Positions 41,311-51,883 of a stretch of 64,000 bases of DNA are shown here, piece by piece (the stretch's first letter is position 1; each line of letters starts with the position of its first letter). A program made the position numbers and the translations under genes. Under the pieces are notes generated by a model. The model was not told the DNA's origin. It did not search any database and saw nothing but the letters and a program-made list of their open reading frames with translations. The DNA is from Variovorax flavidus (GTDB lineage: Bacteria > Pseudomonadota > Gammaproteobacteria > Burkholderiales > Burkholderiaceae_C). The stretch covers positions 1,860,001-1,924,000 of the forward strand of contig NZ_JASZYE010000001.1 of the NCBI RefSeq assembly GCF_030317145.1, written 5' to 3'.

Positions 41311-42186
41311 TCAGGCGGCGACTGCGCCCGACGCATACGCGGAGCGCGCAGGCGCCATGGCTGCGCGAAGCGCCTGCTCCGCGCTCTCGGTGTTTCTCGT
41401 GCGGCGCGGCGGCGCCGCGCGCCAGGGCCAGCGGCCCATGTCGCCGGCGATTCGCCGGAAATCCACGGCGGCCGGGCTGGCCGGAAAAGCCTCGACCACG
41501 GTCTCGCCGAGCCGCCGCGCGTCCGCCAGGTGCGGATCGGCGCGAACCCAGCCGGCCGGCTCCAAGGACACGGCGAGATAGCGGCTGCCGGTATTGGCGA
41601 GATTGGTCGTGACCTTCTGCGCCTCCTCGACACTGGAGACGCCGTTGACCAGGAAGCGCAATTGCTTCAATCCATGCGCGTAGTGCAGCCGCTTGATGCC
41701 CGCATAGGCGGATGTGATCGATGCGGCATTCGGCCGCAGCACGAGCACCAGTTCGTCCGCGAGTTGGGCCAGCGCCGACAGGCGGCCTTCGCTGTCGAAC
41801 ACCGCATCGACCAGGATCACGCCGCCGGGACACAGCAGGCGCGGATCGGCGTCCGCATGCCGCACGCCGGGCAGCGCCGGCAGCACGCCGACGCCGCAGC
41901 CTGCACGCGCCACTGCGCCTTCGCAGGTCAGGCGCCGGTCGGCCACGTCCGCCAGGCTGCCCAGCGGATCGACGCCCCACACGGCGCAGACCGAGTCCGC
42001 CGCCGGGCCATGCTCGTCGAGGAGCAGCACATCCTTCCCTTGATGCACCAGGGCCGCGCCCAGGTTCATCGCCGTGGTGGTCGCGCCGTCGCCGCGGCCG
42101 ATGCCCGCGACGGCCACGATGCGCGTCGGCGTGTGCGACAGCAGGCGCCGCAATCCGTCGGCCTGATCTGCAACCAGCTTGCTCAT
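41311..42186 (-). CDS. flhG: FlhG-like MinD/ParA family protein with atypical P-loop
   Basis: Protein of 291 residues that by position and fold is FlhG (FleN/YlxH), the partner that controls FlhF and flagellar number. The N-terminal DQADGLRRL (8-16) matches the DQAxxLR helix that activates the FlhF GTPase. The nucleotide loop is GIGRGDGATTT (28-38): both lysines of the deviant Walker A motif are absent. DVLLLDEHG (53-61) is the Walker A' region and VILVDAVFD the Walker B-like strand. ATP binding is therefore uncertain. It follows flhF by 13 bases. Confidence 0.82.
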   Translation of the reverse strand: MSKLVADQADGLRRLLSHTPTRIVAVAGIGRGDGATTTAMNLGAALVHQGKDVLLLDEHGPAADSVCAVWGVDPLGSLADVADRRLTCEGAVARAGCGVGVLPALPGVRHADADPRLLCPGGVILVDAVFDSEGRLSALAQLADELVLVLRPNAASITSAYAGIKRLHYAHGLKQLRFLVNGVSSVEEAQKVTTNLANTGSRYLAVSLEPAGWVRADPHLADARRLGETVVEAFPASPAAVDFRRIAGDMGRWPWRAAPPRRTRNTESAEQALRAAMAPARSAYASGAVAA

Positions 42187-42199
42187 ATGGTGCGCCTCC

Positions 42200-44782
42200 T
42201 CAATCCTGCTGCTCCAGGGCCCTGGCTGGCTGCTGCGTCGGCGCCGTCGATTCGGTTCCCAACGCCTCCAGCAGCAGGAAGAGCTTGCTCACGCCCACGT
42301 ACAAGGCATTGCCGGTGAGAGGCCGGCTGGAGCGCACAGGCCGCCCGGTCAACTGGTTGAGCAGCATGCGCGTGCGGTCGGCCCACTCGCCGTTGGCCTG
42401 CAGCAGGCGCCACACGGTGGTGGTCACCTGGCCGGCGATCAGCAGGCGCTTCATCATGTTCGGGTCGCCCAGCTCGCCCATGCCGCCCACGAGCTGCACG
42501 CCCTGGCGGATCAGGCGGAAGCACGGGTCCGCCTCGGCGGCCCATCCCTGCCACTGCGCCAGTTGCCGTGCCGTGACCTGCGTGCCGACGTTGGTCAGCA
42601 GATAGCCCTGCGCAAGAATCTTCTGGCTGCGCTCGTCCAGCACGCGCGTGACGACACAGCGCAACGCAGGCAGTGCGGCGTTGTCGGCACCGGCCCGCAG
42701 GATCACTTCGGCATGCGCCTCGGATTGGAGCGCCGGCTTGCCGCGGAACAGGACAGGATGCGTCTCGCCGAAATCGAAGTCCCTGCGCGCCAGCGCGCTC
42801 GATGCGCCGGTGTGCGGATCGACGACACCGGTCGAACCCGGCACGCGGGCCAGCCATTTCTGGCCTTGCGCCTGCCATTCGGCCATGAACTCGATGGCGG
42901 GCAGCCGTGGCAGAACGTGCACCAGCGCCTTGCCGAAATCCTGCTGACGCAGCCATTGCACTTGCCGCATGCCCGGCTTGCGACGCGCATCGCTGCCGCC
43001 GCGCGTCGCAGCGGTGGAAAGCCACTGGTTCGGCGCGGAGAGCGGCGAGCCGCTGCGGTCGGACAGCAGCAGACTGCTCTGGCATTCATACGCGTCGCCG
43101 CCCTCGTTGGAACGCAGGCCGACCTGCCCGCACAACGCGAGAACGTGCTGGTCGCAGCCGGCCGCGATCTCGCTGCGGGCATGCACCATCAGGTCCTGCA
43201 GCACCGCCTTGTGGCCGATGTCCTCCTCGCCCGCATGGCGCCAGAGGCGGCGTGCGCTTTCGAAGCCGATTTGCGCACCCGCGAGCGCTCCAGCCGCGGT
43301 CGCCAGTTCCTGCGCGTCATGCGCCATGGCGCGAATGAGGTTCTGGTACTGCACGCGGAGCCGCTCGGCCTCGGCCTGCGCCTGGACGACCTGCGCCGAC
43401 GGCGCAGCACCTGCCGGCTCGTCCTGCATGTCGGCCTCTGCAGGCACGAACAGCGGGTTGTGACGGCGCGGCTGGAACACACTGTCCACCAGTTGCGCGC
43501 GATCGGCGGGCATCAGGTTCTCCGGCACCTTCTGGCCGCTGGAGATGTAGTGCACCGGCAGACGATGGCGGATCACGGTGTCGATCAGCGCGCCCGGATG
43601 CGTGGCCTCGTCGACCTTGGTGAAGATGCAGCCCGCGAGTTCGCTACCGCCCCCGCCGTGGCGGTAGGCATGCACCACTTCGTTGAGCGTGTCGCCATGG
43701 CTGGTCGCGTTGAGCAGCAGCAGGCGCTTGACCGGGCGATGGCTGGTGCACAGCATCGCGATCTGGTCGGAGACGGCGCGGTCGCGCTGGCTCATGCCCA
43801 CCGTGTCGATGAGCACCATGTGCTTGTCGCGCAGATCCTGCAGCACCAGGTGCAGGTCGGCCGCATCCTTCACGGCGTAGACAGGCACGTCGAGAATCTG
43901 GCCATAGATGCGCAGCTGCTCATAGGCGCCGATCCGGTAGCTGTCGGTCGTCACCAGCGCGAGCTTGTCGGCGCCGAAGCGCATCACGCAGCGGGCCGCG
44001 AGCTTGGCGGTGGTTGTGGTCTTGCCGACGCCGGTCGGGCCCATCAGTGCGTACACGCCGCCTTGTGCGAGCAGTGCGTCTTCATCCTCATGCACCGGCA
44101 CCGCGCGGATCAGCTCCGAGCGCGCGAAGGCCATGCCCTGCGCGTAGGTCTGCCCGGTCGGCAGCTTTTCCAGCAGCGCCTTGGACAGTTTCGCGCTGAA
44201 GCCGGCGCCGAGCAGCGTACGCAGCAGACGGCCGCGCACGGGGTCCTGGCGCTGCTTGTCGTTCCACACGAGGCTGGCGAGTTGCTCTTCGATCATTCCG
44301 CGCATCGAATGCAGTTCGTTCAGAACCGTGTCGGTGTGGGCTGCGGGTTCCTGTGCCGGTGCTGTCGCAACGGGCTTCGGTGGAACGACCGGGGCGATCT
44401 GTGCCACGGGTGCCACGGGTGCCACGGGTGCAGCGGATGCCACAGGCGCCACGGGCGCAATGTGTGCAACGGGTGCAGCGGGCGCCACCGGGGCCACCGG
44501 TACGACCGGTGTCGCGGGCACCGCAGCGGCAACGGCCATCACTGGCGCAATCGCTGCCACCGGCCGCGCTGGCACGACCGGCGTCATCGGCTCGGCGCTC
44601 CTGAGCGCCTGCGTCACATCCCCTTCGGCCATCGCCACGATCTCCACGCCATCGGCGAGAGCACGGTTGGTCAGCACGATGGCCTCGGCACCCAGGGCCT
44701 CGCGAACGAGGCGCAGGGCTTCGCGGCTGGTGGCCGCGACGAATTTGCGGGCCGTAGTCCGCACGTCTGTAGAAATGCTCAA
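42200..44782 (-). CDS. flhF: FlhF flagellar SRP-like GTPase with large C-terminal extension
   Basis: GTPase that sets where flagella are built. It has 860 residues; most FlhF proteins have about 380-500. The N-terminal B domain (1-60) includes [14 protein letters not shown] Pro/Ala/Val repeat linker spans about 64-148. The NG domain covers about 155-440: G1 [11 protein letters not shown] (248-258), G2 [11 protein letters not shown] (280-290), G3 DTVGMSQRD (326-334), G4 TKVDEA (388-393), G5 [10 protein letters not shown] (414-423). Residues about 450-860 are an extra region I do not recognise. The start overlaps the flhA stop by four bases (ATGA). Confidence 0.93.
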   Translation of the reverse strand: MSISTDVRTTARKFVAATSREALRLVREALGAEAIVLTNRALADGVEIVAMAEGDVTQALRSAEPMTPVVPARPVAAIAPVMAVAAAVPATPVVPVAPVAPAAPVAHIAPVAPVASAAPVAPVAPVAQIAPVVPPKPVATAPAQEPAAHTDTVLNELHSMRGMIEEQLASLVWNDKQRQDPVRGRLLRTLLGAGFSAKLSKALLEKLPTGQTYAQGMAFARSELIRAVPVHEDEDALLAQGGVYALMGPTGVGKTTTTAKLAARCVMRFGADKLALVTTDSYRIGAYEQLRIYGQILDVPVYAVKDAADLHLVLQDLRDKHMVLIDTVGMSQRDRAVSDQIAMLCTSHRPVKRLLLLNATSHGDTLNEVVHAYRHGGGGSELAGCIFTKVDEATHPGALIDTVIRHRLPVHYISSGQKVPENLMPADRAQLVDSVFQPRRHNPLFVPAEADMQDEPAGAAPSAQVVQAQAEAERLRVQYQNLIRAMAHDAQELATAAGALAGAQIGFESARRLWRHAGEEDIGHKAVLQDLMVHARSEIAAGCDQHVLALCGQVGLRSNEGGDAYECQSSLLLSDRSGSPLSAPNQWLSTAATRGGSDARRKPGMRQVQWLRQQDFGKALVHVLPRLPAIEFMAEWQAQGQKWLARVPGSTGVVDPHTGASSALARRDFDFGETHPVLFRGKPALQSEAHAEVILRAGADNAALPALRCVVTRVLDERSQKILAQGYLLTNVGTQVTARQLAQWQGWAAEADPCFRLIRQGVQLVGGMGELGDPNMMKRLLIAGQVTTTVWRLLQANGEWADRTRMLLNQLTGRPVRSSRPLTGNALYVGVSKLFLLLEALGTESTAPTQQPARALEQQD
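44378..44509. repeat. Degenerate 9-bp tandem repeats encoding the FlhF Pro-Ala-Val linker
   Basis: Units of the GCCACGGGT type recur here, in places back to back without change (near 44403-44430), encoding APV/VAP-type repeats at about residues 92-135 of FlhF. The unit length is a multiple of three, so slippage would change linker length without breaking the frame. Confidence 0.75.
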
Positions 44783-46875
44783 ACTCTTCCTCCGATGGTG
44801 GCGGTGATCTTGATGTTGCGAGAGTCAGGGATCTCCGCGTGGGAGAGCACCTTGAGTTGCGGCAGGCTGCGCCGCAGGAAGCGCGACAGCAGCACGCGCA
44901 ACGCGTGCTGGACGACCAGCACGGGCGCGAGCCCCATCTGCTCCTGCCGCGCAATGGCGGCCTGCGTCTGGCGCAGCAGGCTGTCGGCGAGGCCCGGCTC
45001 GATGCCGCTGCTGTTGGTCATGGCCTGCTGCAGCACGCTGTCGAGCGAGCCGTCGAGACCGATGACTTGGAGTTCGGCGTCGCCCGGGAAGAGCTGCTGC
45101 GTGATCGCGCGGCCCAGGGCCAGGCGCGTCAGCGTGGTCAGCTCCGTGGCGTCCTTGATGGTCGGCGCGTGCTCGGCCATCACATCGAGGATGGTCCGCA
45201 TGTCGCGGATCGACACCTCTTCGTCCAGCAGGTTCTGCAGCACCTTGTGCAGCGTGCTGAGCGACACGATCTTCGGCACCAGATCCTCGGTCAGCTTCGG
45301 CGCGGTCTTGGCGATCTGGTCGAGCAGCTGCTGAACTTCCTGGCGGCCGAGCAGTTCGGCGGCGTGCGTCTGGATCAGGTGGTTCAGGTGCGTCGCCATC
45401 ACCGTGCAGGCATCGACCACCGTGTAGCCATAGATCTGCGCCTGCTGGCGCATGTTGCTGTCGATCCAGACGGCGGGAAGGCCGAATGCCGGGTCCTTCG
45501 TCGGCGTGCCGGGCAAGGTGCCGGACACCTGGCCGGGGTTGATCGCCATCCACTGGTTCGGAAACGCCTCCCCACGGCCGATCTCCACGCCCTTCAGGCT
45601 GATGACGTAGGTGTTCGGCTTGATCTCGAGGTTGTCGCGGATGTGCACCACCGGCACCAGGAAGCCGATGTCCTGCGCGATCTTCTTGCGGATGCTCTTG
45701 ATGCGGCCCAGCAGTTCGCCCTGCTGCGACTGGTCCACCAGCGGGATCAGGCGGTAACCCACTTCCATGCCCAGCGGGTCGACCAGCGCGATGTCGTCCC
45801 AAGTGGCCTCGGCCGTCTCGGTGGCCGGCGTCGCGGCGGCTTGCGCGGCGGCCGCCTGCGCTGCTGCGGCCTGTTGCGGCTTGCGGCGGAGCAGCCCGCG
45901 GCCCAGCCATGCGAGGCCGCCCGCGATCAGCAGGAAGGCCAGGTTCGGCATGCCCGGGATCATGCCCATCAGGCCGATGATGCCGGCCGTCAGGAACAGC
46001 ACCTGCGGGTTGGAGAACAGCTGGCCCGTCAGCTGGCTGCCGACGTCTTCGTCGGTCGTCACGCGCGAGACGATCACGCCGGCTGCCGTCGAGATCACCA
46101 GCGCCGGGATCTGCGCGACCAGGCCGTCGCCGATGGCGAGCAGTGTGTAGGTCTTGCCCGCCGTCGAGAAGTCCAGCCCGTGCTGCACCACGCCGACCAC
46201 CAGGCCACCGATGATGTTGATGACCATGATCAGCAGGCCCGCGACCGCGTCGCCGCGCACGAACTTGCTGGCACCGTCCATGGAGCCGTAGAAGTCGGCC
46301 TCCTGCGCGACCTCTGTGCGGCGCTTGCGCGCAACGTCCTCGCCGATCAGCCCTGCGTTCAGGTCGGCGTCGATCGCCATCTGCTTGCCGGGCATCGCGT
46401 CGAGCATGAAGCGCGCGCCGACTTCGGCGATGCGCCCCGCGCCCTTGGTGATCACCATGAAATTGATGAGCACGAGGATGATGAACACCATCACGCCGAC
46501 CGCGAAATTGCCGCCGACGAGAAAGTGCCCGAAGGCCTCGATCACCTTGCCCGCGGCATCCGGCCCGGTGTGGCCGTGCATCAGCACCACGCGCGTGGAA
46601 GCCACGTTGAGCGACAGGCGCAGCAAGGTGGAGAACAGCAGCACCGCGGGGAAGGCGGCGAAGTCCAGCGCCTTCATCGTGTACATGCTCACCAGCAGCA
46701 CCATCACCGACATCGCGATGTTGAAGGTGAACAGCAGATCCAGCAGGAAGGGCGGCAGCGGCAGCACCATCATGCTCAGGATCATGATGATGAGGATCGG
46801 CCCCGCCAGTCCCTTGAACTGGTTTCCGGAGAACATTTGCGTCGGCAGACGCATCAGGCTTGCAAGGGAGTTCAT
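44779..46875 (-). CDS. flhA: Flagellar export gate protein FlhA
   Basis: Large export-gate subunit of the flagellar type III secretion apparatus in the basal body. It has 698 residues. About eight membrane helices fill the first half; the FHIPEP-family segment [25 protein letters not shown] is intact; the C-terminal cytoplasmic domain binds chaperone-substrate pairs. It overlaps flhB upstream and flhF downstream by four bases each, so the three are translated in tight coupling. Confidence 0.97.
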   Translation of the reverse strand: MNSLASLMRLPTQMFSGNQFKGLAGPILIIMILSMMVLPLPPFLLDLLFTFNIAMSVMVLLVSMYTMKALDFAAFPAVLLFSTLLRLSLNVASTRVVLMHGHTGPDAAGKVIEAFGHFLVGGNFAVGVMVFIILVLINFMVITKGAGRIAEVGARFMLDAMPGKQMAIDADLNAGLIGEDVARKRRTEVAQEADFYGSMDGASKFVRGDAVAGLLIMVINIIGGLVVGVVQHGLDFSTAGKTYTLLAIGDGLVAQIPALVISTAAGVIVSRVTTDEDVGSQLTGQLFSNPQVLFLTAGIIGLMGMIPGMPNLAFLLIAGGLAWLGRGLLRRKPQQAAAAQAAAAQAAATPATETAEATWDDIALVDPLGMEVGYRLIPLVDQSQQGELLGRIKSIRKKIAQDIGFLVPVVHIRDNLEIKPNTYVISLKGVEIGRGEAFPNQWMAINPGQVSGTLPGTPTKDPAFGLPAVWIDSNMRQQAQIYGYTVVDACTVMATHLNHLIQTHAAELLGRQEVQQLLDQIAKTAPKLTEDLVPKIVSLSTLHKVLQNLLDEEVSIRDMRTILDVMAEHAPTIKDATELTTLTRLALGRAITQQLFPGDAELQVIGLDGSLDSVLQQAMTNSSGIEPGLADSLLRQTQAAIARQEQMGLAPVLVVQHALRVLLSRFLRRSLPQLKVLSHAEIPDSRNIKITATIGGRV

Positions 46876-48014
46876 GCGGGCGTCAGGGAGTATTCGAGCG
46901 CTTCGGGAATGGGCAGGTCCTTCGGCGTGCGCGGCTCATCGCCGCCTTCGTCCTTCCAGCGCTTGAGCTGGTAGACCCACGCGAGCACTTCGGCCACTGC
47001 GGTGTAGAGGCCCGACGGAATTTCGTCGCCGAGCCGGGTGTGCTTGTAGAGCGCACGCGTGAGCGGCGGCGCTTCGAGAATCGCGACCTGGTTGGCTTCG
47101 GCGATCTCGCGAATGCGCTGCGCCACCAGGTCGGTGCCCTTGGCGATCACGCGCGGCGCGCGCATGTCGCTGTCGACGTACTTGAGCGCCACCGCGAAGT
47201 GGGTGGGGTTCGTCACCACGATGTCGGCCTTCGGAACCTCGGCCATCATCCGGCGCTTGGCCATCGCCTGCTGCTGGCGGCGGATCTGCGCCTTGATGTG
47301 CGGATCGCCTTCGCTTTCCTTGTGCTCTTGGCGCACGTCCTCGCGCGACATGCGCAGCTTCTTGTAGTAGGTCCACAGTTGCCAGGGCACGTCGACTAGG
47401 GCCACCAGCACCAGAGTTGCCGCGATCAGCGCGCAGTCGCGGCCGATGAGCATGATGGTCTGCGGCAGCGCGGCGCTCACGGGCAGCGCCATCAGCTGCA
47501 TGATGCTTTCGAGGTTGTTCGAAATGACGAGGTAGGCCACGCCGCCGATGAGTGCGGACTTGGCCAGCGCCTTGATCAGTTCGGCCAGCGATTGCGTCGA
47601 GAACATGCGGGCGATGCCCGCGAAAGGCTCGAGCTTGCCGAACTTGGGCGAGACGGCCTTGCCCGAGAACAGCCAGCCGCCGAGCATCAGCGGCGCGACC
47701 ACTGCGGCCACGACCATCATCGCGAAGAACGGTGCGATGGCCATGAGCGTCTGCAGTGCCAGATAGCCGGTATGGACCATCATCTGCGACGGCTCGAAGA
47801 CCGCGGCACGTTCGAAGTGCAGTCCGCGCCGCATTGCGGCACTCATCGTGCTGCCGAGGGACTCGGCCGTGAACCACAAGCCGCCGATGGCGGTGCCCAG
47901 CATGACCAGCGTGGTCAGCTCGCGCGAGCGGGCTACGTTGCCTTCTTCGCGCGCCTTTTCCAGGCGTCGCTCGGAGGCGGGTTCCGTTTTTTCGAGATCG
48001 CTTTCCTCAGCCAT
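46872..48014 (-). CDS. flhB: Flagellar export switch protein FlhB
   Basis: Export-gate protein that changes specificity from rod/hook to filament subunits. It has 380 residues, near the 382-383 of enteric FlhB. Four membrane helices lie between about 30 and 210. The autocleavage motif NPTH is at 269-272, the same numbering as in Salmonella. The C-terminal domain ends GLYTAVAEVLAWVYQLKRW plus a short tail. A GGAG ribosome site lies inside a palindrome just upstream of the ATG. Confidence 0.97.
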   Translation of the reverse strand: MAEESDLEKTEPASERRLEKAREEGNVARSRELTTLVMLGTAIGGLWFTAESLGSTMSAAMRRGLHFERAAVFEPSQMMVHTGYLALQTLMAIAPFFAMMVVAAVVAPLMLGGWLFSGKAVSPKFGKLEPFAGIARMFSTQSLAELIKALAKSALIGGVAYLVISNNLESIMQLMALPVSAALPQTIMLIGRDCALIAATLVLVALVDVPWQLWTYYKKLRMSREDVRQEHKESEGDPHIKAQIRRQQQAMAKRRMMAEVPKADIVVTNPTHFAVALKYVDSDMRAPRVIAKGTDLVAQRIREIAEANQVAILEAPPLTRALYKHTRLGDEIPSGLYTAVAEVLAWVYQLKRWKDEGGDEPRTPKDLPIPEALEYSLTPA

Positions 48015-48016
48015 TC

Positions 48017-48031
48017 ATGCTCCAGGAGCAT
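48017..48031. promoter_or_regulatory. Palindrome enclosing the flhB ribosome binding site
   Basis: ATGCTCCTGGAGCAT on the minus strand is a 15-base palindrome, perfect apart from its central base, ending two bases before the flhB ATG (48012-48014). Its right half contains the Shine-Dalgarno GGAG. In RNA a 6-bp stem with a 3-base loop could hide the site. Confidence 0.6.
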
Positions 48032-48142
48032 CGGCGAAGGATGCCTGCTCATGACTGATTATTGGATTCGGAGGGCCGGAACAATCGGCCGATCAAGAGC
48101 GATATCGCCCTCCTTCTCACCCAATAGGAGCGACTCGGCCTC

Positions 48143-48784
48143 CTAGAAACCCAGGCTGGCCAGCAGGTCGTCGACCTGCGATTGATCCGTCACGGCCTCG
48201 GGGTTGCCCGGGACGATCTGAGGACCGTTCATGAGGTTGTTGCTGCTGATTTCCTGGCGCTTCTCGGCCGGCGAGTTGTCGATCAGCACCTGCAGCAGCT
48301 GCGTCTCGACCTCGTTGACCACTTCCATCATCTTCTTGATGACCTGGCCCGTCAGGTCCTGGAAATCCTGCGCCATGAGGATCTCCATCAACTGCGAGTT
48401 GATGGCGCCGGCCTTTTCCGGCACGTCCTTCAGGTAGCCGCGCGTGTCCATCACCAGTTCGCGCGCATGGTCCAGCTCGATGGGGTTGGCAAACCATTCG
48501 TCCCAGCGCCGGCTCAGGCCCTTGGCATCGGTCGCGAGGCCTTCCTGCAGCGGCTGCGCCACATCGATGGCATTGAGCGCGCGATGCGCGGCACGCTCGG
48601 TGGTTTCGGCGACGTAGTTCAGCCTGTCGCGCGCGCCGGGAATGGCCTGGGCGGCCTTCTCGACCTGTTTGTCCAGGCCCAGCTCGCGCATGCCTTCGCG
48701 CAATTGACGCGTCAGCTGCCCGATGCGGCCCAGCAACTGCTCGGCGGTATTCCCGTGTTCGGCCTCGGAGGAGTGTTGGCTCAT
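48143..48784 (-). CDS. cheZ: CheY-P phosphatase CheZ
   Basis: Removes phosphate from CheY to end the tumble signal. It has 213 residues, like E. coli (214). The catalytic residues Asp143 and Gln147 lie in AQDFQDLTGQVIKKMM, with numbering equal to E. coli. The C-terminal CheY-binding helix SQVDDLLASLGF is intact. It follows cheY by 11 bases; a 128-base gap separates it from flhB. Confidence 0.96.
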   Translation of the reverse strand: MSQHSSEAEHGNTAEQLLGRIGQLTRQLREGMRELGLDKQVEKAAQAIPGARDRLNYVAETTERAAHRALNAIDVAQPLQEGLATDAKGLSRRWDEWFANPIELDHARELVMDTRGYLKDVPEKAGAINSQLMEILMAQDFQDLTGQVIKKMMEVVNEVETQLLQVLIDNSPAEKRQEISSNNLMNGPQIVPGNPEAVTDQSQVDDLLASLGF

Positions 48785-48795
48785 GGCATGCCTTC

Positions 48796-49185
48796 TTACT
48801 TGTTCAGCTTTTCGAAGATCTTGGTGATCTTTTCTTCCAGCGTCGCGGCGGTGAAGGGCTTGACCACATAGCCGTTCGCGCCGGCTTGCGCCGCTGCGAC
48901 GATGTTTTCCTTCTTGGCCTCGGCCGTCACCATCAGGACGGGCAGCTTGCTCAGCTCCGGATCGGCGCGGATGGTCTGCAGCATCGTCAGGCCGTCCATG
49001 TTGGGCATGTTCCAGTCCGAGACCACGAAGCCGAAGTTGCCGCCGCGCAGCTTCTCGATGCCGGCCGCGCCGTCCTCGGCCTCATCGACGTTGAGGAACT
49101 CGAGTTCCTTCAAAAGGTTGCGCACGATGCGGCGCATGGTCGGGAAGTCGTCCACAACCAAAATCTTGATGCTCTTGTCGATCAC
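48796..49185 (-). CDS. cheY: Chemotaxis response regulator CheY
   Basis: Single-domain receiver of 129 residues that binds the motor switch when phosphorylated. All signalling residues are present with E. coli numbering: Asp12, Asp13, phospho-acceptor Asp57, Thr87, Tyr106 and Lys109. The GTG start at 49185 is chosen because it gives the usual opening (M)[13 protein letters not shown] and has GGAG 11 bases upstream; another GTG at 49197 overlaps that site. It lies 27 bases after cheB. Confidence 0.97.
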   Translation of the reverse strand: MIDKSIKILVVDDFPTMRRIVRNLLKELEFLNVDEAEDGAAGIEKLRGGNFGFVVSDWNMPNMDGLTMLQTIRADPELSKLPVLMVTAEAKKENIVAAAQAGANGYVVKPFTAATLEEKITKIFEKLNK

Positions 49186-49212
49186 GATATCTCTCACTCC
49201 AAAACAGTTCGT

Positions 49213-50298
49213 TCAAACCCGATTCGTCCGCGCACCGAAAGTGCGCAGATGGGCCAGCACGCGCCGGCTCATCTCTCCCAACGGCGCCACCTCGTCGGCG
49301 GCGCCCAATGCAATCGCTTCCTTCGGCATACCGAAGACCACGCAGCTCGCCTCGTCCTGCGCCAGCGTGAAGGCACCCGCCTTCTTCATCCGCAGCAGAC
49401 CCTCGGCGCCGTCCTTGCCCATGCCCGTGAGGATCATTCCGATGGCGTTCTTGCCGGCGTGCCTGGCGGCCGAATCGAACAGCACGTCGATCGACGGGCG
49501 ATGCCGGTTCACCGGCGGCTCCTGGTCCAGGTGCGCGACGTAGTTGGCCCCGCTGCGGGCAAGCGACAGGTGGAACGCGCCGGGCGCGATGTAGGCATAG
49601 CCCGGGAGCACGCGTTCCCCGTGTTCCGCTTCCTTCACCGTGATGCGGCAGAGCCCGTCGAGCCGCTGAGCGAAGGACTTCGTGAAGCCCGCCGGCATGT
49701 GCTGCGCGATGAGCACTGCCGGGCTGTCCGGCGGCAAGGGCTGCAACACCTCGCGGATCGCTTCGGTGCCGCCCGTGGAGGCGCCGATGATGATCAGCTT
49801 CTCGGTGCTCAGCAGCGGGCTGCGCAGCAGCGCTTCCGGCGGCGCATCGGCCGACGACCTGGCCGCAGCACCGCTGCGTGAGGGCAGAAGCCGGGCTGCG
49901 GATGCCGTGCGGATCTTGCCGGTGATGAGTTCCGTGTAGTTCAGCAGGCCGTCGCGCACGCCGAGCCGCGGCTTGGTCACGAAGTCGATGGCGCCCAGCT
50001 CCAGCGCGCGCAGTGCGATCTCGGAGCCGCGCTCGGTCAGCGAGGACACCATCACCACCGGCATGGGCCGCAGCCGCATGAGCTTCTCGAGGAACTCGAG
50101 GCCGTCCATCCGCGGCATCTCGACGTCAAGCGTCAGCACGTCGGGGTTCGTGACCTTGATGAGGTCGCGAGCGACCAGCGGGTCCGCCGCCGTGCCCACC
50201 ACCGTCATGTCGGGCTGGCTGTTGATGATTTCGGTCATCACGCTGCGTATCAACGCCGAATCGTCGACGCACAGCACCTTGATCTTGTTCGCGCTCAC
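49213..50298 (-). CDS. cheB: Chemotaxis protein-glutamate methylesterase CheB
   Basis: Removes methyl groups from chemoreceptors when phosphorylated by CheA. It has 361 residues. The receiver domain has Asp58 in [12 protein letters not shown]. The esterase triad is Ser174 (GASTGG), His200 (AQHMPAGF) and Asp296 (GMGKDGA), each ten residues beyond E. coli numbering. The GTG start at 50298 overlaps the cheD stop as GTGA, with AAGGAAG upstream. Confidence 0.96.
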   Translation of the reverse strand: MSANKIKVLCVDDSALIRSVMTEIINSQPDMTVVGTAADPLVARDLIKVTNPDVLTLDVEMPRMDGLEFLEKLMRLRPMPVVMVSSLTERGSEIALRALELGAIDFVTKPRLGVRDGLLNYTELITGKIRTASAARLLPSRSGAAARSSADAPPEALLRSPLLSTEKLIIIGASTGGTEAIREVLQPLPPDSPAVLIAQHMPAGFTKSFAQRLDGLCRITVKEAEHGERVLPGYAYIAPGAFHLSLARSGANYVAHLDQEPPVNRHRPSIDVLFDSAARHAGKNAIGMILTGMGKDGAEGLLRMKKAGAFTLAQDEASCVVFGMPKEAIALGAADEVAPLGEMSRRVLAHLRTFGARTNRV

Positions 50299-50957
50299 CA
50301 GCTTCCTTTGGTTTTGGCCGCGGGCGTGGCCTCGCCGACAGCGGTGTAGCCCACCTGGGGGCCGAAGGTTGCGCGCCGGGTGGTGAGCTTGCGCAGCAGT
50401 TCGCCCTCCTCGCGCTGAATCAGTTGCACGTCGGTCTGGCCGCGCAGCTTGCGCACCACCGCCTTGCCGCTCGCCGGGATGAAGCACACGCGGCGCGCAT
50501 GCTGGCCGCGCAAGTCCTGCGCCGCGACGCTGATGCGCTCGGCGCTCAGGTAGCGCAGCACGAAGTCCGCATTGCGGTCGCCGATGTTGAGCGTGGTCAT
50601 GTTGGCCAGCACCGCGGCACCGCCGAAGACCTTGGCCTGCAGCCGCTCGCGGCGCGCGCCGGAGCGGATCATTTCGCGGACGAGCACGTCCATCGCGTAG
50701 GCGCCGTAGCGCATCGACTCGGTCTGGTCCCGTGAAGTGGCTTCGCCATCCTCGGGCAGCATGAAATGGTTCATGCCCGCGACGCCGTTGTCGATGTCGA
50801 CGATGCAGGCCGAGACGCACGAGCCCAGCACCGTGGTCAGCACCGTGTCGGTCGTGGTGACGTAGTACTCGGACGGCAGCAGCTTGACCGCCATGCTGCC
50901 CACATCGCGGTCGAAATAGTGATGGTTCGCAACCGATCCCGGCACCGCTGCGTTCAT
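50295..50957 (-). CDS. cheD: Chemoreceptor glutamine deamidase CheD
   Basis: Converts selected receptor glutamines to glutamate and can modulate CheC-like proteins. It has 220 residues, longer than the 160-170 of small CheD because of N- and C-terminal extensions. The catalytic cysteine lies in [14 protein letters not shown] and the histidine in AGMNHFMLP. Ends overlap cheR and cheB by four bases each. Confidence 0.93.
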   Translation of the reverse strand: MNAAVPGSVANHHYFDRDVGSMAVKLLPSEYYVTTTDTVLTTVLGSCVSACIVDIDNGVAGMNHFMLPEDGEATSRDQTESMRYGAYAMDVLVREMIRSGARRERLQAKVFGGAAVLANMTTLNIGDRNADFVLRYLSAERISVAAQDLRGQHARRVCFIPASGKAVVRKLRGQTDVQLIQREEGELLRKLTTRRATFGPQVGYTAVGEATPAAKTKGSW

Positions 50958-51820
50958 GCCGAACCCTTGACCGGGCTTCGCGCCAGCTCGTAGACGGTAT
51001 GGCCCAGCGGCTTGAAGGTCTGGTTCACGAGCGAGGCGTTCTCGGAGTGGCCGGCGAACAGCAGTCCATTGGTCTTGAGCAGCGGCGCAAAGCGGTCCAG
51101 CACCTTCTTCTGCGTCGGCTTGTCGAAATAGATCATCACGTTGCGGCAGAAGATCGCGTCCACCGGTTCCTTCACCGACCACGAAGGATCGAGCAGGTTG
51201 AGCCGCGAGAACTTCACCATGGCCGCGACCTCGGGCCGGATGCGCACCTTGCCGGCATTGCAACCCGTGCCCTTGTTGAAGAAACGCCGCAGGCGATCGG
51301 CCGAAAGACGGCCGACCTGCTCGGCGGTGAACACACCCGCCGAGGCCTTGGCCAGCACTGCCGTGTCGATGTCGGTCGCGATGATCCTGGCGGAGCTCGC
51401 GCGATCGCCGAGCGCCTCGATCAGCGTGATCGCGATCGAATACGGCTCCTCGCCCGTCGATGCGGCCGCGCACCAGATGGTGACCGGCTGCTGCGCCTTG
51501 CGCACATGCTCGGCCAGCACCGGGAAGTGATGGGCCTCGCGGAAGAACGAGGTCAGGTTGGTCGTCAGCGAATTGATGAACGACTGCCATTCGTCGCCGT
51601 CCTGCCGCGACTCCAGCAGTTCGAGGTAGGTCGAGAACTCTGGCAGCCGCAGCTCGCGCAGGCGGCGCGAGAGCCGGCTGTAGACCATCTGCCGCTTCTG
51701 CTCGCCCAGGGCGATGCCCGCACGGCGATGGATGAGCGTCCGGATCTTCGAGAAATCGCTGTCGGTGAAGAGGAATTCGGAGTTCACGGCCAAGGTCGGT
51801 GCATGGCTTTCAATGTACAT
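50954..51820 (-). CDS. cheR: Chemotaxis protein methyltransferase CheR
   Basis: Methylates chemoreceptor glutamates using S-adenosylmethionine. It has 288 residues. The N-terminal helical domain precedes the methyltransferase fold: [16 protein letters not shown] binds [12 protein letters not shown] follows, and [11 protein letters not shown] is the conserved strand. The ATG at 51820 is used; the frame extends to a TTG at 51850. It overlaps cheD by four bases. Confidence 0.96.
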   Translation of the reverse strand: MYIESHAPTLAVNSEFLFTDSDFSKIRTLIHRRAGIALGEQKRQMVYSRLSRRLRELRLPEFSTYLELLESRQDGDEWQSFINSLTTNLTSFFREAHHFPVLAEHVRKAQQPVTIWCAAASTGEEPYSIAITLIEALGDRASSARIIATDIDTAVLAKASAGVFTAEQVGRLSADRLRRFFNKGTGCNAGKVRIRPEVAAMVKFSRLNLLDPSWSVKEPVDAIFCRNVMIYFDKPTQKKVLDRFAPLLKTNGLLFAGHSENASLVNQTFKPLGHTVYELARSPVKGSA

Positions 51821-51883
51821 AGGGAGCCTCTTTTCCAATGGTTCGATCAACGGGACAAAAGGCTTGCATATCGGGACGCATGC

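Noticed and set aside
42200..44782. Long flhF read as two genes joined by a sequencing error
   Set aside because: The frame is continuous, codon use is even across the joint, and no second start with a ribosome site is evident near residue 450. A biological fusion or extension is more likely, though resequencing would settle it.
48083..48089. GCCGATT upstream of flhB, like a sigma-28 -10 box
   Set aside because: No TAAA-type -35 box lies at the right distance, and flhB is normally a class II gene under FlhDC.
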